Part shown: in pieces, positions 1 through 11,104 of the stretch
Position numbering within the stretch: position 1 is the stretch's first letter
Layout: each line of letters starts with the position of its first letter
Assembly (NCBI RefSeq): GCF_016808095.1
Contig: NC_068980.1
Coordinates: 16,061,388-16,125,387 of the forward strand
From: Vigna angularis
Taxonomy: Eukaryota > Streptophyta > Magnoliopsida > Fabales > Fabaceae
Direction: 5' to 3'
DNA: 64,000 nt
Program-made: the position numbers and the translations under genes
The notes under the pieces: generated by a model
The model's input: the letters and a program-made list of their open reading frames with translations, nothing else
Database searches by the model: none
Told to the model about the DNA's origin: nothing

Positions 1-890
1 AATAATATATAAGCTTTAGGACGTCCTAGGGTTTGTATCTTTGGCTGGGAGGAAGCAGAAACACACTTTTCACCCCTTAGGGGTAGATTGGGAGATGGTG
101 ACGGCTCTCCTCTTCTCTTTCTAGGGTTTTTCTATCTCTTTCATTCTTTCATTATTGTTCATCTAGCTTCACCATGAATATGGTGAACTAAACTTTGTAT
201 TGTTGTTGGGGAATCAATGTAGTCTTGTGAAACTCTCATATATGGAATTTGTTTTAACATCTTATATTAAGATACATGCTTTCTTTCATCTTTAGTTAGG
301 GTTTTTCCTCTTTGCTTAAAGCTTGCTTTGTTTAACTCATTCATTGCTATGATTATTGATTTTGTCGATATGGGAACGTACGGGGAAATCTAGATTCGAG
401 GAATTTCTCCCAATAGCATATTGGTTGCCTTTAAGCTCCTGCACTTCAAAATTAATTACTAGGAATGCTAGGAATTGTATGAACTCGTAATTAAGGATAG
501 GCCTTCTTGACAAGGTAATTTAGAGAGTGGCATTAACATTGATGAAAAGATTGATGAATTCCTAAAATATATCAGAGTGGATAAGATGAAATTGATAACC
601 CCAACAACATACTCATCCATATCATTCATTACGTGTTTGTTTTACTCTTTTTTCCATTGATCAAACTCATGCATACATGTTTAATTACTGTCTTTTGCAT
701 TTAAAACCTAAAATCAATTGTTTACAAGTCTTAAATAATCAACAAATTAGATAACTAACTAGGCCGTGAGTCCTTTGGGAAAACGATACTTGGTCTTACC
801 TAGTTTTATTACTTGATATGATTCGGTCACACTTCCCGATTGTTAAAATAGTTTGTGGCACCGTTTTCGGTGTTCATAAATTTGTCATCA
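1..890 (+). repeat. Athila-like LTR, right part (subfamily ending TTATCA-like)
   Basis: Homologous along its length to the LTR at 2466-3811. It enters from the left edge at the TATA box (TATATAAG at about 7-14), runs through the conserved block GGCCGTGAGTCC and ends CATAAATTTGTCATCA. A primer-site-like TTTGTGGCACCGTTTT sits about 40 bp before the end, inside the LTR. It abuts another LTR fragment directly, so it probably inserted into that LTR; the left end is outside the window. Confidence 0.8.
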
Positions 891-1275
891 GAGATAAGAC
901 ATTGTAAACTAGTGATTAGGAGTAGGCTTTCTTCACCGAGACATCGGGTTTAAGGTAAATTAGAAAGTGGCATTAACATTAATGAAGAAAGATGAATTCA
1001 TGAATACATGAGAGTGGATAGGATAAGTCGGAAACCTCAACAACATCATCATTCCATATTTTACATCAATCACTTTTGCATCTTTCAATCCAATTGATCA
1101 AAACTTGCATTCATGTTTATTTTTCACGAGTCAACCACAATGATTTTGTTTACAAGTCTAATTTAATCAAGAAATCACATAATTGTCTAGGCCGTGAGTC
1201 CTTTGGGAATCGATACTTTGTCTTACCATTTATTATTACTTGATACGATTTGGTACACTTGTCAAAGTGTTAACA
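891..1275 (+). repeat. Athila-like LTR fragment (subfamily ending TTAACA)
   Basis: Begins inside an LTR (GAGATAAGACATTG, compare GAGACAAGACATTG at 3381 and 4790) and ends GTGTTAACA, where element A internal sequence begins. The missing left part would lie beyond the LTR that ends at 890. GAGAT/GAGAC at the junction may be the target-site duplication. Confidence 0.75.
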
Positions 1276-2340
1276 ATGCTGACATAATCATAGAATATTC
1301 AACAGATGCTATCCTCATGAACGATCAATCAAGGAAAGATGTAATCATGCAGACATGGAACTACTCCTCACCAAAGAAAAAGTGTTTATCTTAAACACAC
1401 AGATGTATATAGAGGTGGCTCATTCACTCTACTATCTCAATGTCACATAAATCAACCTTTGCCTTTCATTTAACCACAATCAAACATACTCACAAGCAAG
1501 TATCATCACAAGGTCTTTTCTATGGCTTGTAATGTGGCTCGGCTAAGAAGAAAATTGGTTTTTCTAGGTCACAAAATTCTTGAGTTAAGAGAATCGTTCA
1601 TAATTTCATTATTTAAACACAATCTCTCTTTTTCAACCCAACTTTCGCTTGCATTGAGCTTTTCTTTTCTTTCTTTTTGTTTTCTTTTTCTTTTGTTTTT
1701 CATTTTCTCAACACTTAGCTCAATGCTTATTCTTTTTATTTTCCCTTTTCAGATTTCCCAACAACCCCAAACTTCAACCTTTATCAATACCACACAAATA
1801 TTCTCAACTTAACTCAAGGTAAAGATTTTCACAAAGGGTTTTCATATCATGTTTAACGCTAAAGGTTCAAAGGATAGAACACATTGTGCTATCTTTTATT
1901 GGGTTAAAATCATGCATTGGCTAAAAAGGGATAACAACATATGGCCTTTATCATATGACACATGCAAGCAAGTGATTCAATCATAGAAACCTGGGCAAAA
2001 TCATTCCTGTTTTCAAAGTAATAGCAATCATTCACAAAAACTTTGGAGTTTAATCCTCACACAGGCTAATTCAAGTTCCAACATTTAGATAAACATCCTG
2101 CTCAATAACATAATCACAAGTTTACCTCATGCATCTGTTTCACAATATTGTGAGCAACCACCTGTATATCAGCATCATGCCTTATCTCAACATCAATCAA
2201 TATAATCAGCATCATAAAGCAACACTCATCACAAACATCATAGCATCATCAACCATTTCATCACAGATTAAGTTTTAAGCTAAGTACATCAAATCCTATA
2301 CTATTAACAGAAGCAAATATTGCATAAACAAAAGAAATAA
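1276..2340 (-). other. 3' noncoding region of element A with internal PPT-like copy
   Basis: Collinear with 58800-59880 of element D (shared blocks include CCTTTGCCTTTCATTTAACCAC and CCTGGGCAAAATCATTC, in shorter matching runs). No convincing coding sequence; the short ORF at 1522-1812 is pyrimidine-rich noncoding DNA. A polypurine-tract-like CAACCCCAAACTT lies at 1762-1774, minus-strand AAGTTTGGGGTTG, equivalent to internal copies in D and E. The true 3' PPT and LTR junction are missing. Confidence 0.65.
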
Positions 2341-2465
2341 GGTTAGAAAGCTGGGTTGCCTCCCAGTAAGCGCTTGTTTAATGTCACGGGCCTGACCCAA
2401 TAACTCTTCCAACACCCATCAGTAAGTGCAAACCTTCTCATCAACACCCATCAGTAAGTGTCTGG

Positions 2466-3811
2466 TGATAACAGTTGAAAAACTGTTATTTTCATGCCTA
2501 AAATTGATACTAAAAGCAACCTTTAACACTTAGAAACTAGCTTGGAATCATGCTTTTGTTTATATTTTTGGAAATAAGAGAGTTGGACAGGTTTATGCTT
2601 GATTTCAGTGTTTTAAGCAGGTTTTAAGGTGAATTTGATGAAAGAAGTGAAGAAGGATAGAGATGGAATCAGAAAAGAACTCAAAAAGGATAGAGAAGCC
2701 GCAAGTACCGCTCAGCGCCATTTTACCGATGAGCGGCACTAATGAACACTCATTGGCACTGCTGAGGGGTGAAAGTGCAGCCGAGGGGAAGAATTCAACA
2801 CACGCACTTACCGTTGAGCGGTATTTTACCGCTGAGCGCCATTATTTTGGGCCTAGGCCTACTTTTCTATAATATTTAGAATAGTATATAAGCTTTAGGA
2901 CTTCCTAGGGTTTGTATCTTTCGTAGAGTACGAAGCAAACACACACCTTTCCACCCCTTGGAGGAAGATTTTGGATGCTAAGGCTACCTACTCAACTTTC
3001 TAGGGTTCTATCTTTCACTCTTTCATTGTATTTCATCTAGTTTCACCATGAGTATGGTGAACTAAACTCTTCTTGTTGTTGGGGAATCAATGTAATCCTT
3101 TGAAGCTCTCATATATGGAATTTTGTGTTTAAACATCATATTTATGATACATGCTTTCTTTCATCATTAGTTAGGGTTTTTCCTCTTTGCTCAAAGCATG
3201 CATTGTTTAACTCATTCGATGTCATGATCATTGGTTTTATTGATATGGACACAAACGGTAAAATCTAGATCCGGGGAAACTCTCCCAACAGTAGTATAAA
3301 CCTAGACATAGGAGTATGATGGTTGGTTGTCGTTAAGCTTTCGTTCACTAGAAGGCATGATTAATTGCTAGGGAGACAAGACATTGTAAACTAGTGATTA
3401 TGATTAGGCTTTCTTCGCCGAGACATCGGGTTTAAGGTAATTTAGAGAGTGGCATTAACATTGATGAAAAGAATGATGAATTCCTAAAATATATGAGAGT
3501 GGATAAGATGAAATTGATTACCCCAACAACATACTCATTCATATAATTCGTTCCAAGTGTTTGTGTTCCTCTTTCCCATTGATCATCACATGCATACATG
3601 TTTACTTTCTGTGTTTTGCATTTGAAACTTATAACAATTTGTTCACAAGTCTTAAATAATCAAGAAACCATATAACTAACTAGGCCGTGAGTCCTTTGGG
3701 AGAACGATACTTGGTCTTACCGAGTTTATTACTTGATACGATTCGGTCACACTTGCCGAGAGTTAAACAAGTTTTTGGCGCCGTTTTTTAGTGTTCATAA
3801 ATTTGTTATCA
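2466..3811 (+). repeat. Solo LTR with TSD TCTGG (subfamily ending GTTATCA)
   Basis: Starts TGATAACAGTTG and ends AAATTTGTTATCA. It is flanked by a perfect 5-bp duplication TCTGG at 2461-2465 and 3812-3816, inside element A, which continues on both sides. The start forms a hairpin ATAACAGTT-GAAA-AACTGTTAT. TATA-like TATATAAG is at about 2885. A primer-site-like TTTTTGGCGCCGTTTTTT lies inside the LTR, about 40 bp before its end. Confidence 0.92.
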
Positions 3812-3881
3812 TCTGGTAGCATAGTATTCTTCAGTAGATACTCAATCACCTAGCATCCATCAGTAGATGTTGTGTGCTCAT

Positions 3882-5163
3882 TGATAACAGTTGAAAAACT
3901 ATTATTTTTATACTCAATTTTGACATAAAAAACAACCTTTATGACTTAGAAACTAGCTTGGAATCATGCATTTGCTTATGTTTTGGAGATAAGAGAGTTG
4001 GATGGGTTTTATGCTTGTTTTTCCTTGTTTTGCAAGAATTGAGATGAATTAGATGAAAGAAGTTGAAGTAGTAAGGAGCTGGACTCAAGAAAGGAAGTGA
4101 AAGTGGTTAAAAGAACAGTCGCAGTTACCGTTGAGCGCAATTCTACCGTTGAGCGACATTCTGAAGTCTCGCACTGACCGTTGAGGGCCAAAACTGCAGC
4201 TGAGCGTCAATTATGAAGACCCGCAGTTACCGTTGAGGGGAAAAAGTTCCGCTGAGCGGTATTAATTTGGGCTTGGGCCTATTTTTTGTAATCCTTAGGA
4301 AACGATATAAGGTTTTAGTCGAATTAGGGTTAGTATCTTTGGACAGAAAGAGGCGAAATCACACTTTCTTCACCCCTTGGAGGAGGATTTTGGATGCTCA
4401 AGCTCTATTCTTCAACTTCTAGGGTTCTATCTTTCATATTTTCATTGTTTTTCATCTAGTTTCACCATGCCTATGGTGAACTAAACCTTCATTGTTGTTG
4501 GGGAACTGATGTATTCCTTTGAAGCTCTCATGTATTGAAATGATTCTTTAATTGATATGCTTTCTTTCATTAATTGTTAGGGTTTTTCTTCTATACTCTA
4601 TGCATACTTTGTTTAACTCACTCAATTGCATGATCATTGATGTTATTTGTATGAACACATATAAGTAAATCTAGAACTGAAGAAATTCTCCCAAGAGCAA
4701 TATTGCCTGGACATAGGGATAGGAGGATTGGTTGCCTTTAAGCTTTTGTGCGAATGTAATGCATGAATAATTGCTAGGGAGACAAGACATATTAAACTAG
4801 TGATTAGGAGTAGGCTTTCTTCACCGAGACATCGAGTTTAAGGTAAATTAGAAAGTGACATTAACATTAATGAAGAAAGATGAATTCTTGAATACATGAG
4901 AGTGGATAGGATGAATCGGAAACCCCAACAACATAATCATTCATATTCTACATCAACCGTTTTTTCATCTTTCTATTCCATTGATCAAAACTTTGCATTC
5001 ATGTTTATTTTTCGTAATTCAACAACAATATTTTCATTTACAAGTCTAATTTAATCAACAAATCACATAACTGTTTAGGCCGTGAGTCCTTTGGGAAACG
5101 ATACTTGGTCTTACCATTTTATTATTACTTGATACGATTCGGTACACTTGTCGAATGTTAACA
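3882..5163 (+). repeat. Solo LTR with TSD CTCAT (subfamily ending TTAACA)
   Basis: Starts TGATAACAGTTG and ends CGAATGTTAACA, with perfect 5-bp duplication CTCAT at 3877-3881 and 5164-5168. It sits in element A 66 bp beyond the previous solo LTR. It contains GC-rich CGCTGAGCG-type motifs (4130-4260) upstream of a TATA-like ATATAAGG at about 4306. It belongs to the shorter-ended subfamily in which the LTR stops before any primer-site-like sequence. Confidence 0.92.
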
Positions 5164-5289
5164 CTCATAACCAAAACAAAACAAAATAACCAAAGCTTTA
5201 AATTACATCACCAAATAACAAAAATTAAAGTTTTCAAATCATTGAGTTGCCTCCCAACAAGCACTCTTTTATTATCACTAGCTTGACAT

Positions 5290-6240
5290 ATTAAAGCTCA
5301 CGTCACTTCTTGCATGTTGGTGTTCTTCTCTTTTTCCTCACTCCAACTTATCAACATCTTCTTGTTCACCTTCTTGACTCTCCTCTAATACAGAGCTTCA
5401 ATCTCTATGACTCCATTCTCTTTAAGCTCTTTAACAACCCACTACTTGTTCTTGAATCTCACTAGTGTGCCAAGTTTGAGTTGTTCATCCATCGAGTCAT
5501 GATGAACCATCTTTCCTCTGCCATCTTTTTGTTCTCCTTCCTTAACCTGTGACAAGAAACAATTTTTACCTTTGATGACCGACTTAGCAACTTTATAGCT
5601 AGTCACTGGTGCATCTTCATATGTAACTTTATGACTAGTCTTCCTCACTTGATTCTGCTGCTCAGCATTGAAGACATTAAATATCACCTTCTCTTCATGG
5701 TCTTTAAGTGCTATCATCCCATCATCCACATTGATGATTGCCTTGGCCATTTTCATGAATGGCCTTCAAGGAATAATAGGGATCTTCACATCTTCCTCCA
5801 TCTCCATCACTACAAAATCAACCAAGAATCGAAGTTTGTCTATGCGAACCACAACATCTTCCGCCACACCATAGGGCTTCTCTGTAGATTCATCCGCCAA
5901 TTGCAAAGTAACCTTTGTAGGCTTCACTTTAAGACCACCAATCCTCTCAAGCACAGATAAGGGCATCAAATTAATGCTTGACCCTAAATCAATTAGGGCT
6001 TTCCCTATATTAACTTTCCCAATGATGCAAGGAATAGTAAAGCTTCCTAGATCTTTAACTTTTGGGGGAAGTGTCTTCTGCAAAATGACACTGCAATTGC
6101 CCTGTACATTAATGGTTTCCTCATCTAGATATCTCTTCTTTTTGAGGAATCTCTTCAGAAATTGTGCATACACAAGAACCTGTTGCAATGCTTCAGTCAA
6201 AGGAATTTTAATCTCTAATTTCTTGAAGATTTTTTAAAAC
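5290..6240 (-). pseudogene. Element A protease and C-terminal extension
   Basis: Retropepsin-like aspartic protease of the Athila/Tat kind: the minus-strand frame 6200-5766 shows the active-site block ALIDLGSSINLMPLSVLE and upstream GSFTIPCIIGKVNIGKA. The reading continues in another frame at 5756 with MKMAKAIINVDDG (the RPFMKTA-equivalent region), so there is a frameshift near 5760. After the protease a conserved extension ends LGTLVRFKNK, stop, WVVKELKENGVIEIEALY, matching the intact tail in element D. Downstream is the GGGAGGCAACTC hairpin instead of RT. Not functional. Confidence 0.8.
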
Positions 6241-6244
6241 ACCC

Positions 6245-7830
6245 TAATTGCTTCCCTTTTTCTCTCTTGTTACACTCCTTAGGGTAAGGAAGAATCTTTT
6301 CAATTTTTTTCTCAATTTTTTTCTTTCCCCTTTTCTTCTCTTTCTCTTTTCTCTCAACCTCACCTATTCTCTCTTCTTTTTCTTCTTCTGACATAACTCT
6401 TTCTTTTCTCTCCTATACTCTCTCATCACTTATGCTCACAATAGCTTTACACTCTTCCTTAGGGTTAACCTCAGTATTAGCCCCAAATTGCCTCTCAACT
6501 TTATCCTCCAACTTCTTGGCCAGTTGGCCCACCTGCATCTCCAAATTCTTTATAGCAGCTTCAGTGCTCTTGTGGTTGGAGATAGTTACCTGCATAAATT
6601 GTTGAAGGGTTTCTTCAAGCTTTGAAGTTCTTTCAGATAACGCAAATATCTGTTGCCATTGTGATTGTTGCTGTGGTTGTCTATTGAATTGTCATGCTTG
6701 CCCAGATTGTCCAAATTGACCTTGACCCATACTTAGGTGAGGTTTCCACCCTTGGTTGAAATTACCTTGGCGGGATTGATTACCCATATAGTTGACGTCT
6801 TCTTGGGCCTCCACTGGCAAAGCACATTGACCATTAATATGATCACCACCACATAATTCACAGAGTTTCTGTTGAACCTGTGAAATGTTCTGCAGCTCCT
6901 TTGGCAATTGAGAGAGTTTCTTCGTTAAATTCTCCAATTGTTGAGTGATAATCTCATTCTGTGCGAGCAGAGCATCATGAGATTGTAACTATAGGACTCC
7001 CTTCTGCTGAGGTCGAGCTCCTCTTTCACTATGCATCTCATTGTCATTGGTAGCCATGTTATCAATCATTTCATAGGCTTCCTCTGGAGTCTTGCACTTG
7101 ATATTACCTTCAGTTGAGGCATCTAGCATTAATTTGGTTTGTGAACCAAGACCTCCAAGGAAAAGAATGACTATCGTTGCTTCGTCAAAGCCATGTGTGG
7201 GCGTCTTTCTCAACAAGCATTTATATCTATCCCACGCTTGACCTAACGTCTCCTCCATGCCCAGCTTAAAAGAAGAAATTTCTTGTTTACCTTTGTTGAT
7301 TTTCGACTGTCGGAAGTATTTGTTAAAAATCTTTGCAACCACGACTTCCCATTCAGTAAAGCTATCCGCCGGGAAAGAATTCAACCATAACTTAGCAATT
7401 CCTCCCAATAAGAGAGGAAACAAACAAAGCTTTATAGCATCATCCTATACTCCATTAATCTTTACAGTGTTGCAAATCTCGTTGAATGTGGTCAGATGCT
7501 CATATGGACTTTCATGAGAAAGTCCATTGAATTGGTTGCTCTTCACCAATTGTATCAACGCAGGCTTCACCTCCATGTTTACAGCATTGACCCTCGGCCT
7601 TGCTATGCTTTTAAAGTGATGAGGGCCAACAACTGTTGTGTAATCTGCTAGAGTACATCTACCATTATTCTCTCCAGCCACCTTTTCAGTGCTCTGGTCA
7701 GATCCTTGCGGTGAAGGTTGTAGAAGTGTCTCTAGAGAAGGGAATAATTCTCTAGATGTTCGAATTCTCCTTCTCCTTGTACTTTCGTCCAATCCTTCAA
7801 GAAAGAAGAGGTTTAGAGTTTTTCTTGCTT
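6245..7830 (-). pseudogene. Element A gag polyprotein, broken
   Basis: Athila-type gag in several frames: 7792-7445 (N-terminal, with LADYTTVVGPHHFKSIARP and LIQLVKSNQFNGLSHESPYE), 7423-6989 (capsid-like, GQAWDRYKCLLRKTPTHGFD), 6937-6692 (zinc-knuckle-like CELCGGDHINGQC) and 6595-6413 (coiled-coil-like EAAIKNLEMQVGQLAKKLED). In-frame stops and shifts separate the pieces. Collinear with gag in C, D and E. Confidence 0.85.
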
Positions 7831-7842
7831 CTAGTACCGAAG

Positions 7843-8014
7843 TGTTAACAAGTTTTTGGCACCGTTGCTGGGGACTCGGGGTATAACTATTCTATTTGTG
7901 TGATTTTTAACCGATCAGACATTATCTTTAATTTTATCTTTTTATCTTTTTCTTTTTTCTTTTTTTCTCTTTTTCTCTTTTTATTTTTTTATCTTTTCAT
8001 CTTTTGATGGCTTG
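7843..8014 (+). other. Displaced PBS and leader, tRNA-Asp type
   Basis: Plus-oriented piece: LTR end GTGTTAACA (to 7850), then TGGCACCGTTGCTGGGGA at 7858-7875, which matches with two changes the complement of the 3' end of plant tRNA-Asp, followed by a T-rich leader like the one after 51690. It is joined to minus-strand gag on the left and to the middle of an LTR on the right, so it is a rearrangement product rather than part of an ordered element. Confidence 0.75.
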
Positions 8015-8953
8015 AGCACAGAAACACACTTTTCACCCCTTCGGGGTAGATTTGGAGATGGTGATGGCTATCCTCTTCTCTTTCTAGGGTTTTTCTATCT
8101 CTTCCATTCTTTCATTCCATTGTTCATCTAGTTTTTCCATGACGATGGAGAACTAAACCTTATTTGTTGTTGGGAAAGATGTAACCTCTAAACTCCCTTG
8201 TATTTGAATTTATTCTTATTATGTATATATGCTTCTTTCATTAATTGTTAGAGATATTCTTCTTTGCTCAAATGCTTGTGATGTTTTATTCATGTATGGC
8301 ACAAATCTTATGATTTGTAAGTATTAAGAGATTTCATACTCCTAGGGTTTTACGATTTGGGGATGTGACAACTCTCTTCTTCTCTCCCTAGAATTGTTAT
8401 TGAGAGATATCTTACAAATCACGATCTGGGGAATTCTCCCGAAAGCAATATTACCTAGACATAAGAATAGGAGGATCGGTTGCCTTTAAGCTTCTGTGGG
8501 AATGTAATGCATGATTAATTGCTAGGGAGACAAGACATTGTGAACAAGTAATTAGGAGTAGGCTTTCTTCACCGAGACATCAGGTTTAAGGTAAATTAGA
8601 AAGTGACAATAACATTAATGAAGAAGATGAATTCATATATGCATGAGAGTAAATTAGGTGAAATCTAAACCCAACAACAATATCATCAACTTCATCCATT
8701 CATTCTTGTGTTTAGCCTCAATTGATCAAATTGCATTCATGTTTATTTTATTGCATCTACATCCAAAAACCCCAAATTTTGTTCTTTAGAGTCTTAATTA
8801 GTTGAGTAATCACATAACTGTTTAGTGTCGTGAGTCTCTTGGGAAACGATACTTGGTCTTACCATTTATTATCACTTGATACGATTTGGTACATTTGCCG
8901 AGGTCTGAACAAGTTTTTGACTCCGTTTTTGGGGATAAAAAATTTGTTTATCA
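8015..8953 (+). repeat. Athila-like LTR fragment (ends GTTTATCA)
   Basis: Starts inside an LTR (CACAGAAACACACTTTTCACCCC, as at about 55) and ends AAAATTTGTTTATCA with the primer-site-like TTTTTGACTCCGTTTTTGGGG just inside. Internal blocks match the solo LTR at 2466-3811. It is joined directly to a reverse LTR piece. Confidence 0.8.
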
Positions 8954-11104
8954 ATTCCCCAACAACAAATAGAACTTAGTTCACCATTGATGTTGAGATT
9001 GTTGATAGGGGAGCACTGGTTTAGCTGAACCTACAATCTCAGAGCTTATGGTTTTTTATGATGACAACATAATTAATAACACATGTACTGTTTATGTGTT
9101 ACATGTTCGATTGCTTACATGCTATTTGTTTTAATTATTGTGTAAATTTGTTTAAAGCATTGAGAACATGATTGAGTTTATACATTTCATTTCATTGTGC
9201 TATATAATTGATTTTATTGGTGAATGCATGTCTGATGTTTTATAAAAGGAAACCACAAGCACTTATGTTGAACTTTTAATTGTGTGGCAAAACAACAATT
9301 TTAAGTCGACTTCATTATGAAGTGAGTCGTTTAAAACTGGTGGCTTTGCACAAACCATTTTCAAAGTATGCTTTGAGGATTTTTCAAAGTGAAAGTTTTT
9401 CAAAACTTTGTTTAACTGTGTTACATAGTCGATTACATGCAACCTGCATTCGATTAAGTCTGTTACAGTTTTGAAATTTTGTTAATGCTTGAACTAAATG
9501 GTACAACGACTATATTTTTAATATGTGGACGAAGCATTAAATGATATTCGACTGCATTAATTGTGTATTCAATTAAATGCATTGATTGTTGCTAACTGCT
9601 ATAACAGAATTGTTATATTCAATTGCATTAGTAGCTTAGTCGATTAAAATGTGTCTGAATTCTGAAAATCTATAAATTGACGCAAACTTGATTTCTGTAA
9701 GAACTTTTGTGAATCTAACAGTTTGTGATATCTTTTGCAGAAAGTGCATTCTTACAAAAAGAGAGAAAGAGCTCCAAGAAAGAAGAAGTGACCGTGGTGA
9801 TCATCTACTTGTGGATTCTTGAAGAGCCAGTTAACTGCATGTACAAAGGCTGATCATATCTGCACATTGGGTGTAGTTGAGATCAGAGGCTACAATCTTG
9901 TGAAGATTGGATTGAGGTTCCCTGTTGTGATTACAAGAAGAAGAGTGTGTTGCGTTCTTGACTTTGAGGGTGACTCAAAGGGTTTAGACTGCACGAGAGA
10001 GGATTTTTGCTGCTAGTCTATTTGTATATGCCTATATTTTGATTAGAGGGTTAGAGTGGTGTTTTATATTTTTGACGTGAGGTCGCTATAAAAACCTTGT
10101 TGTAAAAACCTTGATCATTATAGTGCATTGGCTTCCTATGGTTGGAAGGACACTGGATGTAGGCTTGGCCGAACCAGTATAAAAACTCAACGTTTGATAT
10201 TTCTATCCCTGCACTCTTTTATTCAGTCGACTTCATACTGTACTAAATCGATTTAATTTCCCATGCATAAACAAATGTTTTTCCTTGCGTTTTAAGAAAG
10301 CTTTTAAAGGCATCCACTTTGCGAAAAAGATTTAAAGAAAACGTTGTTTTTACATTTAACCAATTCCACCCCCCTCTTGGTGTGAGAAATTAAGTCATTC
10401 TATTTTCAACAATTGACATGGTGAAACTAGAGGAATAATGGAAAAATAATGAAAGATAAAACCCTAGAAGTTGAAGATAGGTGCTTCCGCATCCAAATCC
10501 GCCTTCGATGGATCAAAAAGTGTGTTTCTGTGCCTATTCCGTCCAAAGATACAATCTCTAGGACGTCCAAGTCCTTAAATAGAACATAAAAATAACATAA
10601 AACAGGTCCAATCGCACGAAACTGGCGCTCAGCGCCCCACTTAGGGCGCCCAGGCGGTGTACAGGATCGTTTGACGCTCATGGTCAGCTCAGAAGGCAAG
10701 CAGGCGTGGTGCGAGTCGAGGGAGTGGCGCTCAGTGCCCCAAAAAGGGCGCCCAGGCGCGAGACAGGGACTTCCTACGCTAAGGGATCCAGAAAAAGGGC
10801 AGCCAAGCGTGAGACAGTGTAATCCGACACTGAAGGCCCCTAAAATGACGCTCAGTCTTGCTGCGTTCCTCCTTTCTGATGCTTTTACAGCTCTTCCTGA
10901 GTTCCAACTCCTTACTACTTCAACTCTTCTTCCAAATCATCTCAATTCTTGTTTAAAACAAGGAAATCTAGCATAATATCATTAAATTCACCTTCAACTC
11001 TCTTATTCACACAAAACTATGATTTCAAGCTAGTTTCTAAGTCAAAAAGGTTGCTTCTAGTATCAACATTAAGTATCAAATAACAGTAAATTCAACCGTC
11101 ATCA
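8954..11104 (-). repeat. Reverse-oriented Athila-like LTR fragment, split by a copia-type LTR
   Basis: Two parts of one LTR, 8954-8990 (TTCCCCAACAACAAATAG onward) and 10412-11104, ending CAACCGTCATCA, the reverse complement of the TGATAACGGTTG-type start. The copia-type LTR at 8991-10411 was inserted with duplication of ATTGA. GC-rich GCGCTCAGCGCC and GGGCGCCCAGGCG motifs are at 10624-10760. Its 3' end (left side here) is missing. The ORFs read through it are not genes. Confidence 0.8.
8991..10411 (+). repeat. Solo LTR, probably Ty1/copia (SIRE/Maximus-like), TSD ATTGA
   Basis: A 1421-bp unit starting TGTTGAGATTG and ending TTTTCAACA, flanked by perfect 5-bp duplication ATTGA (8986-8990 and 10412-10416). 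The tail CCAATTCCACCCCCCTCTTGG and the preceding GCATTGGCTTCCTATGG region resemble the long LTRs of legume SIRE/Maximus copia elements; that assignment is from memory of the family. No internal region or second LTR is present, consistent with LTR-LTR recombination. The ORFs at 9280 and 9819 have no recognisable product. Confidence 0.8.

Larger units (their letters stand above)
1276..7842 (-). mobile_element. Element A: pol-less Athila-like retrotransposon, internal region (gag-PR), degraded
   Basis: Read on the minus strand it holds gag (about 7830-6245), protease plus a C-terminal extension (6240-5290), the GGGAGGCAACCC-type hairpin (5243-5258), remains of a small-hairpin array (3817-3876 and 2408-2460), a second GGGAGGCAACCC hairpin (2351-2366) and a 3' noncoding region (2340-1276). 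No RT, RH or integrase lies between protease and the 3' region. The env-position ORF present in C and D has been lost here: sequence matching D's hairpin array runs directly into sequence matching D's 3' region. Two plus-strand solo LTRs (2466-3811 and 3882-5163) interrupt it. Stops and frameshifts in every ORF show it is dead. Both ends abut plus-oriented LTR pieces, so its own LTRs are not recognisable. Confidence 0.75.

Noticed and set aside
1522..1812. 96-codon ORF with hydrophobic, Phe/Leu-rich product
   Set aside because: Pyrimidine-rich 3' noncoding sequence of element A; the equivalent part of D (59000-59300) is not open.
8991..10411. Treating this block as part of the Athila-like LTR
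   Set aside because: Its own TG...CA ends and the ATTGA duplication show a separate insertion; sequence on both sides rejoins the interrupted LTR.
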